A stretch of 64,000 nucleotides of DNA, taken from contig CAVOTH010000001.1 of NCBI GenBank assembly GCA_963699085.1, positions 1 to 64,000 of the forward strand. The letters run 5' to 3'. A program made the translations under genes and the position numbers. This document shows, one piece after another, positions 1-10,489 of the stretch. This DNA is from Bog-756 sp963699085. GTDB taxonomy: Bacteria > Actinomycetota > Acidimicrobiia > Acidimicrobiales > RAAP-2. Each line of letters opens with the position of its first letter. Position 1 is the first letter of the stretch. The notes under the pieces were generated by a model that made no database searches, was not told the origin of the DNA, and saw only the letters and a list, made by a program, of their open reading frames with translations.

Positions 1-272
1 TCTTTTGTCGCTGGCGGAACCATTGCTCAGCGACACACGGGTGACATCCTGAGAGAGGTCATGGAGTCGGCCGCGGCCCACGACATCCCACGGGCCAACT
101 GCGACCTTGCTTTGGCGGCCCTGAGCTGGGGCACGGAATGCTGCCCGATACAGGCCGCACCCTTTTCAGTGTGGCCCGAATCGCCGGATGGACTGCGCAC
201 TACATGGAAGAGCTGGCTGAGCGTCCGCTCGGTTTTGGGCCCGAGCCGTCTACAGCGTCGGGTGACCCTGTA
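1..272 (+). pseudogene. Mirror copy of the 3' end of the HTH-citrate synthase gene
   Basis: The plus strand encodes a broken copy of the citrate synthase C-terminus found on the minus strand at 13333-13600. The stretch AAAHDIPRANCDLALAALSW is shared by both copies, after which the frame is lost. It has no start and no upstream part because the window begins inside it. The many small differences from the other copy look more like sequencing noise than evolutionary decay. It is not expected to be functional. Confidence 0.85.
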
Positions 273-338
273 GCTGACCGACATCCAGGTTGCTGAACTG
301 TGCCTGAGACCTCGTCCATCGGTTGCAACGCTGGACGA

Positions 339-3114
339 TCAAGGGCCGCGGCCACCTGGGCCTGCTCGATGGGTGTGAGGGGACTGATCACGCCGGCACG
401 GGACGCGTTCAGCAGAGCCGTCGGATCCTCGCAGTCGGGGCAGGCCAACCATACGTTGGCCTGCCCATATCCATTGGTCTCGATCAGGAACTTCCCGTCG
501 GGACTGAGAAACGGGGAGTTCGTGGAGGAGAAGTCGTGGTCGACCTGGAACGTCTGACCGGATGCGACGTCCCACACCCGGACGGTGTTGTCGAAGCTGG
601 TCGTCGCGATATAACTGCCCTGCGGACTATAAACCACGCCGGTGATCTCCCGTGAATGGCCCAGCAGCTCCTGGACCTTGGTATCGGTAGCCACATCCAG
701 GACGGTGACATTTCCGTCCAGGGACCCGATGGCCAACTGGTCGTTCACCGGGTTGAAGGCCGCAGCGTCCACCTGACCGTGGACGTTGAAGGTCTCGAAC
801 GGCATGGCCGAGCTGATTCTGCCGACCGAGAGCAGCCCGCAGGGTGAGAGGTGGCCACCAGTCGGTCGTCATCACTGATGACTGGGGCTCCGGCCCCGTT
901 CTGCACACACTGCCTCGGCCAGCCCCCAGCACTGACCGAGTGGTGGGTCAACAGGTTGGTGACCATGAGTCGACCTGTGCCGTAGGCCACCGCCATCACC
1001 CGGTCGTCGTCGCTGAAACTGATCGTCTGGACGACCATCGAAGGCAGAGTCAGCTCCATCCTCCCGGTGGCGACGTCGAACACACTGACTGGGGACGTCG
1101 GGTTGGTGTGGTTCCACAGGGCGACCAGTCTTCCGTCCGGACTCAATGTCGCGCATTCGTCCGCCGCACCAGTTGGAACCACGGTGGTCACCGTGGTCGG
1201 CCGGAATGAGGGCACCGCCCAGGTCTGGAGCGTGATGGCGTTCCCGGTCTGGGTGAGGCCGATCAGTTTGTGCGGCTGCCATCCGAACTCCCCGTCGCAG
1301 CTCCCCGCCGGCTGGGGCAGCGTGGTCAGCCACGACTCGCCGGACTGGTAGATCCGTGCGTTCCCCTGGTTGTCGGCGTCGACCAGACGGGTGCCATCAG
1401 CACTGAAGGCGAGGGTGTTGATCTGTGCCCCTTCCCCCTCGAGGTTGAACACCTGGTTGTCGACGGGCAGTATGGAGGACCACACCCCACCGGTGCCGTC
1501 CTTCAGGCCCACGGCGACGTAGTGCCCGTTGGGGCTGATAGCCACTGAGCTGATCGCAAATTGGATGACCGTGGTCACCGTGGTCAACATTTTCCAGTTC
1601 TGCGTGTTCCACAGGTCGACCTCGCCACTTTCCTCGACGGCGGGTCCGTCGGTATTCGTGCCCACCACCAGGGTGGCGCCCTCGATGGCCACGGGGTCCG
1701 GAGTACCTGTCGTCACGAATGGGCTGTCCGGAGGTACGAGTGTCCGGACGATCGCCCCATTGCTGATGTTGACGACTTCGGAGTACCCCGCAGCCGTCCC
1801 GATCACCAATGACCGTCCATCCGAGGTGAATGCCGCCGTGTGGTCGCTGTCGGGTTCAGAACGGGACCACACGGCGGTCCCGGTGGCCAGATCCCACATG
1901 GTCGTGCCCAGGCCGGTGGTGGCGGCCAGCTGGGTGCCGTTGGAGTTGAAGTCCAAGGCGTTGGGCTCGCCATGACCCGGCATTTCGGACTCGATCCGTC
2001 CCGTCGACGGATCGAGGAGGTCGATTCCGTTCTCGGTACCCACCGCGAGGACGGATCCACCCGGGCTGTAGGCCACGGCACTGGCCTGGGCGGCGACATG
2101 GCGCCGGTAGATGACCCGGCCTGATGCGGCGTCCGCCACCACGACCTCGCCGGTGCACAGGCTCTCGGCCACCCAGGTGCCGTTCGGGCTGAATTCGGTT
2201 GCCGGTCCACTCCCGAATCCGCACTGCTCGCTGGACTCGGTCGGAAGTGCCACCCGCACCCTCGACGCATCGAGTGCTTGGCGCAGGGCCCCGACGGCCT
2301 CGGGCGTGGGCGCCATCCGCACGGCCTTCTGGGCCAGGATGATGGACACCTCCGGATCGGTGGTGAGCTCGAGCTGGCTCTCGGCCGCCAGGAACTGGGA
2401 CCGGGAGGCGTTGGCGTTGGATACCGCCTGATTCCTCGACACCAGGGCCAGGGCCCCCAGGCCCAGGGCTACCACGGCCACGGCGACGCTGGTGGCCAGC
2501 ACCCGTCGGCCTCGACGGACGTTCGACTTGCGGCTGGCCAGTACGTACTCGACCTGGAGGCCGGTCGGTGCCGGATCGGACACCTGGGAGGATCGGGCCA
2601 GCCAGTCCTCGGCCGACCGCAGTTCACTTCCTCGGAGGAGCAGGCTCCGATCTCTCCCTTTGGCATCCCACTCCAGGCTCTTGGTCAGCCAGCGGGTGTG
2701 CTCCCTTCGGACCTCCAAGTCGGTGTCGAGGGCCCGGACCACCCGCTCGATCGATGCGTCGAAGTCGTCGTGAGCGGTGAACGGAATCCAGTTACGGTGA
2801 CGAATCTCCTCGGGCGCATCGTCATCGGGAACCGCTATGTGGAGGACGGGGACGATCCGCTTCTCGAGCTCGAGGGCGTAGCTGACCTCCTGGTCGCAGT
2901 AGGCCGAGGTGACCGAGTCCGGGGTGATTACGAACAGGAATGCATCCGAACCTTCGATCGCCGATCGGATGGCCTGGGGGAACACCTCTGCGTCAGCGAT
3001 GCTCTCGGTGTCCAGCCAGGGTCGCTTGCCCAAGACCTCGAGGGACGCGGCCATCCGCTGCACGAACTCGGAGTCCCGGCGCGAGTACGAGATGAATACG
3101 TCAGGCATAGACAT
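339..3114 (-). pseudogene. TIR-TM-WD40 protein A, left-arm copy, frameshifted
   Basis: The protein starts MSMPDVFISYSRRD at 3114. Residues 1-130 form a TIR domain, with the conserved glutamate (E76) in YCDQE that is catalytic in TIR NADases. A linker with EHTRWLTKSLEW and SLLLRGSEL, a single membrane helix (about 205-225) and then a WD40 propeller of several blades follow. The frame breaks near 850 and again at the last codons near 343, where one base of the stop context is missing compared with the right arm. The TIR part is intact here but broken in the right arm, so the two copies together describe a full protein of about 922 residues. Between residues 120 and 175 this copy resembles gene B more than the right-arm A. 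Confidence 0.8.
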
Positions 3115-3344
3115 CCGCCTCGATCTCCGGTGGCCGCCAACGTGTCGGGCCTGAAGGCCACGATAGGCGACTGTCCCCGGGCAATCCAGAGGTGGCATCG
3201 CTCGATCTGGGGAACGCGGCCTACCCGATATCCGGCGCCTGAGCTCGCCAAGATCAAGGATCGTGAGGTCTCGACCACGTTGCCTTGGGAGAAAGGGCGC
3301 GATCAGGCAGAGTTCGCGTCGTAAACCATGGGAGGCACAAACGA

Positions 3345-6097
3345 TCAAGCGGCCGCGGCCACCTGCGCCTTTTCGATGGGAGTGAGTGGAGAGACCACGC
3401 CGGCGGGTGATGCCTGCAGCAACGCCGACAGGTTCTCACAGTCGGGGCAGGCCGGCCACACGATGGTCTGATCTCTCAGGCTCAGCTCGACGAGGAACTT
3501 CCCGTCGGGGCTGATGTAGGGACCGTCGTAAGGAAACGAAAAGTCGTGATCGACCTGAAGGGTCTGACCGGAGGCCGTATCCCAGATCCGGATGGTGTTG
3601 TCGAAGCTCCCCGCCGCTATGTAGCGGGCTTTCGGTCCGTACGCCGTGTCAGCCACCTGTCTCGAGTGGCCGAGCAGCTCCTGGACCCTCCTATCGGTAG
3701 CGACGTCCAGCACGGTGACGCTTCCGTCCAGTGACGTGAGTGCCAACTGGTCGTTCACCGGATTGAAGGTGGCGGACTGTACCGGAGCCGTCATCATTGA
3801 AGCTCTCGACCGGCTTGGCGGTACTGGTATGTCCGATGGTCGCCAGGCCGCACAGTGAGTTGGCCGCCACCAGACGGTCGTCACTGCTCTGACCGGCCCT
3901 CCGTCCAATTCAGCGGACACTGTTTCGGCCAGCCCCCGGAGCGCACCGTACGGTGGGTCGACAGGTTGGTGACGAGGACTCCCCGTGCCGCTGGCCACCG
4001 CCATCAGCCGTCCGTCGTTGCTGAAGGTGGCCGCCTGGACGACCATCGTGGGAAGTGTGAGTCGATCTTCGGGTGGCCACGTCAAATACGCTCACCGTGG
4101 ATGTTGGTCGCCGTCCCAGAGCCCCACCAGTCGACCATCCGGGCTAACCGCCGAGCACTCGTTCGACTGGACTGAGGGGAACACAGTGGTAGCTGCCGTC
4201 CGCCGGAACGACGGGAGCGACCAGGTCTGCAGGGTGATCGAGTCTCCGGTCTGGGTGAGGCCCAGCAGTTTGTGCGGCTGCCATCCGAATTCCGCACCGC
4301 AACTGTGCGCCACCATGGGCAACGAGAGCAGCCACGGCTCCCCGGACCGGTAGATCCGTGCATATCCCTGGTCGTCGGCATCGACGAGCCGCAGCCGTCC
4401 GGGCTGAAGGAGACCGTGTTGGTCTGTGCGCCCTCCCCCTCCAGGCTGAACAACTGGTCGTCGCCGGACTGGGACCAGACCCCTCCGTGCCGTCATCAAG
4501 GCCCACCGCGATGAAGTCCCCGTTGGTGCTGATGGCGACCGCGCTGATCGAGGCACCGTGACAGGGTCACCGTGTTGACAAGCCACCAGTTCTGCGTGTT
4601 CCCAGGACTAACCAACCGCTGGCGTCGACGTGGCCCAGTGCCTCCGTGCCCACCACAAGGGTGGTTCCCTCGATGGCGACGGGTCAGGGGTGCCCGTGTG
4701 GCGAATTGGTTGTACGGCGGTACGACTTTCCGCACGACCTATCCATGGCGATGTCCACGACCTCGGAGTAGCCCTTGGCCGTGCACACCACCACGAACTG
4801 ACCGTCCGAGGTGAACGCTGCCGTGTGGTCGTCGTTTTGGTTCGGCCAGCGACCAAACGGGTGTCCCCGTAGCCAGGTCCCACAGCGTCGTACCTGCGCC
4901 CGAGGTGGTAGCCAGGAGGGTGCCGTTGGTATTGAAATCCAGAGCGTTGGGCTCGCGTGGCCCGAAAGTTGGGAATGGACCTGTCCCGTCGACGGATCAG
5001 GGAGGTCGACGCCACTCTCGGTCCCGACGGCGAGGACGGACCCACTCGGGTTGTAGGCCACAGCACTGGCCTGGGCGGCGAGATGTCGCCGGTAGTGACC
5101 CGCCCCGATGCGGCGTCCGCCACCACGACCTCCCCGGTGCACAGGCTCTCGGCCACCCGGGCCCCGTTCGGGCTGTAAGCGGTTTCCGGTCCGCTTCCGA
5201 ATCCGCACTGTCGGGCCGATTCGGCGGGAAGTGCCGCCCGCACCCTCGATGCATCGAGCGCTTGGCGCAGGGCCCCGATGGCCTGGGGAGTGGGCGCCAC
5301 CCGCATGGCCTTCTGGGCCAGGATGATCGATACCTCGGGGTCGCTGGTGAGCTCGAGCTGGCTCTGGGCGGCCAGGACCTGGGACTGCGTCGCGTTGGCA
5401 TTGGACACCGCCTGATTCCTCGACAGCAGGGCCAGCGCCCCCAGACCCAGGGCCACGATGGCCACGGTGACGCTGGTGGCCAGGACCCGTCGGCCCCGAC
5501 GGGAGTTCGACTTGCGGCTGGCCAGGACGTACTCGACCTGCACGGCGGTCGGTGCCGGATCGGACAGCTGGGACGATCGGGCCAACCAGTCCTCGGCCGA
5601 CCGCAGTTCACTTCCTCGTAGGAGCAGGCTCCGATCTCTCCCTTTGGTATCCCACTCCAGGCTCTTGGTCAGCCGCGGGTGTGCTCCTTTCGCACCTCCA
5701 GGTCGGTGTCGAGGGCCCGCACCACCCGCTCGATCGATGCGTCGAAGTCGTCGTGAGCGGTGAACGGAATCCAGTTGCGGTGACGAATCTCCTCGGGCGC
5801 ATCGTCATCAGAGACGGCGATGTGTAGGACGGGGACGATCCGCTTCTCGAGCTCCAGGGCGTAGGTGACTTCCTGGTCGCAGTAATTGGAAGTGACCGAG
5901 TCCGGGGAGATCACGAACAGGAATCCATCCGAACCTTCGATCGCCGATCGGATGGCCTGGGGGAACACCTCGGCGTCGGCGATGCTCTCGGTGTCCAGCC
6001 AGGACCCCTTGCCCCGGATCTCAAGGGATGCGGCCATCCGCTGTACGAACTCGGAGTCCCGACACGAGTACGAGATGAATACGTCAGCCATAGACAT
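3345..6097 (-). pseudogene. TIR-TM-WD40 protein B, left-arm copy, multiply frameshifted
   Basis: The start MSMADVFISYSCRDSEFVQR at 6097 opens a TIR domain that reads cleanly to about residue 140, including YCDQE with the catalytic-type glutamate. The frame then shifts near 5672 and several more times through the propeller (about 4,600, 4,500 and 4,090), ending in KAQVAAAA at 3345. Each piece matches the right-arm copy at 7481-10247. It is a close paralogue of gene A, lying 230 bp upstream of it in the same direction, so A and B arose by tandem duplication. The breaks are probably sequencing errors rather than real decay. Confidence 0.78.
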
Positions 6098-6185
6098 CCG
6101 CCTCGATCACTTGACGTGCAGCCGTTCGTCGAGCTTAGGCCACTGTTCCAGGCGGGCCGGTAAGGGATCCATCTACGATGCATCA

Positions 6186-6782
6186 ATGGAATCGGCGGGC
6201 GAGGAGGAGCCGGAGCCGTCCACCCGGACGGCTGGCGAGTGGCTCGAGGAGGTGCTCCGGAACGAGCGTCGAGGTGAGTTCCTTACCGCGTTCGACCTTG
6301 CCGAACGGGGCCTCGGTGAGTATCCCAGCGACGTCCCGCTGCGCTACCACGCGGTTCTGGTCCTGGCCCGGGCCGGCTCGACTCTCCAGGCGATGCAGCG
6401 ATTCGTCGAGTTCGACCTGGAAGCGGTCGGCTCCGAGGACACCGCGTACTGGGAGCCCGACTGGCCAAGGACCGGGCACTTCGTGCCACCGGAGATCCGG
6501 GTTCGCCTGGCTCGGGCGCATCCGTGGCCTACCGTCGGATCAGTGACCGCACCCATGGCTATTTTCCTGCCATCAACGCGGCCGCCTCTGACCCTGGTGG
6601 CGGAAGACCCTGTCGGAGCACGGGCCCTGGCTGAGGACGCGCTGAGGCTCGTCGCCTCCTCCGGTGATGGGAGCTACTACGCAGCGGCAACCGAGGCCGA
6701 GGCACTGTTGCTGATGGGGGACGGAGTCGGGTCGCACTGGGCCTCGAGCGCGCCGGGATGCTGCACGGCGACGACTTCGGGG
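6186..6782 (+). pseudogene. TPR / TRAFs-binding-like protein, left-arm copy, truncated at the repeat centre
   Basis: The copy begins MESAGEEEPEP and continues with helical TPR-like repeats: a segment ending in FDLAERGLGEYPSDVPLRY, then RAGSTLQAMQRFVEFDLEAV. After a short scrambled stretch it returns to frame at LTLVAEDP and RLVASSGDGSYYAAATEAEA. The coding sequence runs straight into the centre of the inverted repeat and stops there by folding back into its own mirror image, so the C-terminus is missing. It is divergent from TIR gene B, with 88 bp between the starts. See the right-arm copy for family assignment. Confidence 0.6.
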
Positions 6783-6794
6783 TCGTAGCAAGGG

Positions 6795-7391
6795 CCCCGA
6801 AGTCGTCGCCGTGCAGCATCCGGCGCGCTCGAGGGCCGAGTGCGACCCGACTTCGTCCCCCATCAGCAACAGTGCCTCGGCCTCGGTTGCCGCTGCGTAG
6901 TAGCTCCCATCACCGGAGGAGGCGACGAGCCTCAGTGTGTCTTCAGCCAGGGCCCGCGCTCCGAAGGGTCTTCCGCCACCAGGGTCAAGGTGGCCGCGTT
7001 GATGGCAGGAAAGTAGCCACGGGTGCGGTCGCTGATCCGACGGTAGGCCGCGGACGCCGCCCGAGCCAGGCGAACCCGGTCCTCTCCGGTGGCACGAGTG
7101 CCCTGTCCTTGGCCAGTCGGGCCCCAGTGCCGCGGTGTCCTCGGAGCCGACCGCTTCCAGGTCGAACTCGACGAATCGCTGCATCGCCTGGAGAGTCGAG
7201 CCGGCCCGGGCCAGGACCAGAACCGTGTGGTAGCGCAGCAGGACGTCGCTGGGATACTCACCGAGGCCCCGTTCGGCAAGGTCGAACGCGGTAAGGAACT
7301 CGCCTCGACGCTCGTTCCGGAGCACCTCCTCGAGCCACTCGCCGGCCGTCCGGGTGGACGGCTCCGGCCCCTCCTCGCCCGCCGATGCCAT
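6795..7391 (-). CDS. TPR / MAP3K-TRAFs-binding-like (DUF4071-type) protein, C-terminus missing
   Basis: The start is MASAGEEGPEPSTRTAGEW at 7391. The readable parts are AFDLAERGLGEYPSD, LVLARAGSTLQAMQRF, SAAYRRISDRTRGYFPAINA (in a shifted frame) and AATLTLVAEDP. The phrase YFPAINAATL with the following Ala/Leu-rich helices resembles the TRAFs-binding/TPR module that is often encoded near TIR, caspase-like or RyR-domain genes in bacteria; this family call comes from memory of the motif. Two or more indels interrupt the frame around 7,090-7,130. Family members are normally much longer, and this one is cut at the centre of symmetry after about 199 residues. It is divergent from gene B, which suggests a shared promoter region at 7392-7480. 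Confidence 0.55.
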
Positions 7392-7480
7392 TGATGCATC
7401 GTAGAGGGATCCCTTACCGGCCCGCCTGGGAACAGTGGCCTAAGCTCGACGAACGGCTACACGTCAAGTGATCGAGGCGG
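7392..7480. promoter_or_regulatory. Divergent intergenic region between the TPR gene and TIR-WD40 gene B
   Basis: This 89-bp gap separates two starts pointing in opposite directions and is repeated in the left arm at 6098-6185. Any promoters for the TIR-WD40 B-A pair and the TPR gene must lie here or overlap the coding ends. I see no clear -10/-35 pair. Confidence 0.4.
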
Positions 7481-10247
7481 ATGTCTATGGCTGACGTATT
7501 CATCTCGTACTCGCGTCGGGACTCCGAGTTCGTGCAGCGGATGGCTGCGTCCCTCGAGGTCCGGGCAAGGGGTCCTGGCTGGACACCGAGAGCATCGCCG
7601 ACGCAGAGGTGTTCCCCCAGGCCATCCGATCGGCGATCGAAGGTTCGGATGCATTCCTGTTCGTGATCACCCCGGACTCGGTCACTTCGGCCTACTGCGA
7701 CCAGGAGGTCACCTACGCCCTGGAGCTCGAGAAGCGGATCGTCCCCGTCCTCCACATCGCCGTCCCTGATGACGATGCGCCCGAGGAGATTCGTCACCGT
7801 AACTGGATTCCGTTCACCGCTCACGACGACTTCGACGCATCGATCGAGCGGGTGGTCCGGGCCCTCGACACCGACCTGGAGGTCCGAAAGGAGCACACCC
7901 GCTGGCTGACCAAGAGCCTGGAGTGGGATACCAAGGGGAGAGATCGGAGCCTGCTCCTCCGAGGAAGTGAACTGCGGTCGGCCGAGGACTGGCTGGCCCG
8001 ATCGTCCCAGCTGTCCGATCCGGCACCGACCGCCCTCCAGGTCGAGTACGTCCTGGCCAGCCGCAAGTCGAACGCCCGTCGGGGCCGACGGGTGCTGGCC
8101 ACCAGCGTCGCCGTGGCCATCGTGGCCCTGGGCCTGGGGGCGCTGGCCCTGGTGTCGAGGAATCAGGCGGTGTCCAACGCCAACGCCACGCAGTCCCAGG
8201 TCCTGGCCGCCCAGAGCCAGCTCGAGCTCACCAGCGACCCCGAGGTATCGATCATCCTGGCCCAGAAGGCCATGCGGGTGGCGCCCACTCCCCAGGCCAT
8301 CGGGGCCCTGCGCCAAGCGCTCGATGCATCGAGGGTGCGGGCGGCGCTTCCCGCCGAATCGGCCGACAGTGCGGATTCGGAAGCGGACCGGAAACCGCTT
8401 ACAGCCCGAACGGGGCCCGGGTGGCCGAGAGCCTGTGCACCGGGGAGGTCGTGGTGGCCGACGCCACATCGGGGCGGGTCATCTACCGGCGACACGTCGC
8501 CGCCCAGGCCAGCGCCGTGGCCTACAACCCCAGTGGCACCGTCCTCGCCGTCGGGACCGAGAGTGGCGTCGACCTCCTCGATCCGTCGACGGGACAGGTC
8601 CATTCCCAACTGTCGGGCCGCGGCGAGCCCAACGCCCTGGATTTCAATACCAACGGCACTCTCCTGGCCACCACCTCGGCCGCAGGCACGACACTGTGGG
8701 ACCTGGCTACGGGATACCCGTCTGGTCGCTGGCCGAACCAAACCACGACCACACCGCAGCCTTCACCTCGGACGGTCAGTTCGTGGTGGTGGGCACGGCC
8801 AAGGGGTACTCCGAGGTCGTCGACATCGCCAGTGGACAGGTCATGCGGAAACTCGACCGCCGGAAGACCAAATTCGCCAGCACGGGTATCCCGGATCCCG
8901 TCGCCATCGAGGGAACCAACCTGGTGGTGGGCACGCAGGGCACGGGGGCCAACGTCGACATCAGCGGTTGGGTAGACCTGTGGAACACGCAGCACTGGCG
9001 GCTCGTCAACACCGTGACCTCGGTCACCGGTGCCTCGATCGGCGCCGTGCCATCAGCACCAACGGGGACTTCATCGCCGCTCGCCTTGAAGACGGCACCG
9101 GAGGGGTCTGGTCCCAGTCCGGCGACAACCAGTTGTTCAGCCTGGAGGGACAGGGCGCAGAGATCAACACGGTCTCCTTCAGCCCGGACGGCAGCCGGCT
9201 CGTCGACGCCGACGACCAGGGATATGCACGGATCTACCGTTCCGGGGAGCCGTGGCTCCTCTCGTTGCCGATGGTGGCGCACAGTTGCGGTGCGGAGTTC
9301 CGATGGCAGCCGCACAAACTGCTCGGCCTGACCCAGACCGGGGACTCGATCACCCTCCAGACCTGGTCGCTCCCGTCGTTCCGGCCTACTGCAGTTACCA
9401 CTGTGTTCCCCTCAGGTCAGTCGAACGAGTGCTCGGCGGTGAGCCCGGATGGTCGACTGGTGGCGCTCTGGGACGGCGATCCAACATCCACGGTGAGCGT
9501 ATTGGACGTGGCGACCCGAAAGATCGAACTCACCCTTCCGACGATGGTCGTCCAGGCGGCCACCTTCAGCGACGACGGACGGCTGATGGCCGTGGCCAGT
9601 GGCACCGGCGAACTCCTCGTCACCAACCTGGCGACCCACGGTACGGTGAGCTCCGGGGGCTGGCCGAAACAGTGTCCGCTGACACGGTCACGGAGGGCCG
9701 GTCATCAGCAGTGACGACCGTCTGGTGGCGGCCAACTCACCGTGTGGCCTGGTGACCATCGGACATACCAGTACCGCCAAGCCGTTCGAGAGCTTCAATG
9801 ACGACGGGCCGGTACAGTCCGCCACCTTCAATCCGGTGAAGGACCAGTTGGCACTCACGTCACTGGACGAAGTGTCACCGTGCTGGACGTCGCCACCGAA
9901 GGAGGGTCCAGGAGCTGCTCGGCCACTCGAGACAGGTGGCTGACACGGCGTACGGACCGAAAGCCCGCTACATAGCGGCGGGGAGCTACGACAACACCAT
10001 CCGTCTGTGGGATACGGCCTCCGGTCAGACCCTTCAGGTCGATCACGACTTTTCGTTTCCCTATGACGGCCCCTACATCAGCCCCGACGGGAAGTTCCTC
10101 GTCGAGGTGAACCTGAGTCAGCAGACCATCGTGTGGCCGGCCTGCCCCGACTGCGAGAACCCCTCGGCGCTGCTGCAGTCATCACCCGCCGGCGTGGTCT
10201 CTCCACTCACTCCCATCGAAAAGGCGCAGGTGGCCGCGGCCGCTTGA
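7481..10247 (+). CDS. TIR-TM-WD40 protein B (frameshifted in this sequence)
   Basis: The start MSMADVFISYSRRDSEFVQR is at 7481. The order is TIR domain (about 1-130, YCDQE glutamate), linker with HTRWLTKSLEW and SLLLRGSEL, one membrane helix after RKSNARRGRR, an alpha-helical segment (DPEVSIILAQKAM) and a WD40 propeller to the end. The usual nSTAND ATPase between sensor and effector is absent, so activation would have to come from the propeller through the membrane helix. The frame shifts near 7,565, 8,370, 8,720, 9,045, 9,690 and 9,880 and the gene ends at 10247. TIR proteins of this kind cleave NAD+ or make signalling nucleotides in antiphage or cell-death systems; the role here is inference. 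Gene A follows in the same direction after about 240 bp. Confidence 0.75.
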
Positions 10248-10489
10248 TCGTTTTGTGCCTCCCATGGTTTACGACGCGGAAACTTCTGCCTGATACGCTG
10301 CCCTTTCTCCCAAGGCAGCGTGGTCGAGACCTCACGATCCTTGATCTTGGCGAGCTCAGGCGCCGGATATCGGGTAGGCCGCGCTTCCCCAGATCAAGCG
10401 ATGCCACCTCGGAATTGCCCGGGGACAGTCGCCTATCGTGGCCTTCAGGCCCAACGTTGGTGGCCACCGGAGATCGGGGCGGATGTTCG

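Larger units (their letters stand above)
1..6782. repeat. Left arm of a giant inverted repeat
   Basis: Read on the minus strand, this segment repeats 6795-13600 in the same gene order. Base 1 corresponds to about 13600 and the arms meet around a 12-bp spacer at 6783-6794. Identity is high but imperfect, with scattered substitutions and indels; the first 60 bases differ at roughly one in ten positions. The repeat unit is the citrate synthase end, TIR-WD40 gene A, TIR-WD40 gene B and a truncated TPR gene. It may be a fold-back artefact of a long read at a contig end or a true inverted duplication. Confidence 0.93.

Noticed and set aside
2278..3324. Long plus-strand frame opposite TIR-WD40 gene A
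   Set aside because: It mirrors the WD40/TIR gene in the antisense direction and has no recognisable motif.
6775..6802. Hairpin telomere at the centre of symmetry
   Set aside because: The spacer is 12 bases and the arms are not identical. A read-through of a covalently closed end would give an exact palindrome, so this remains only a weak alternative.
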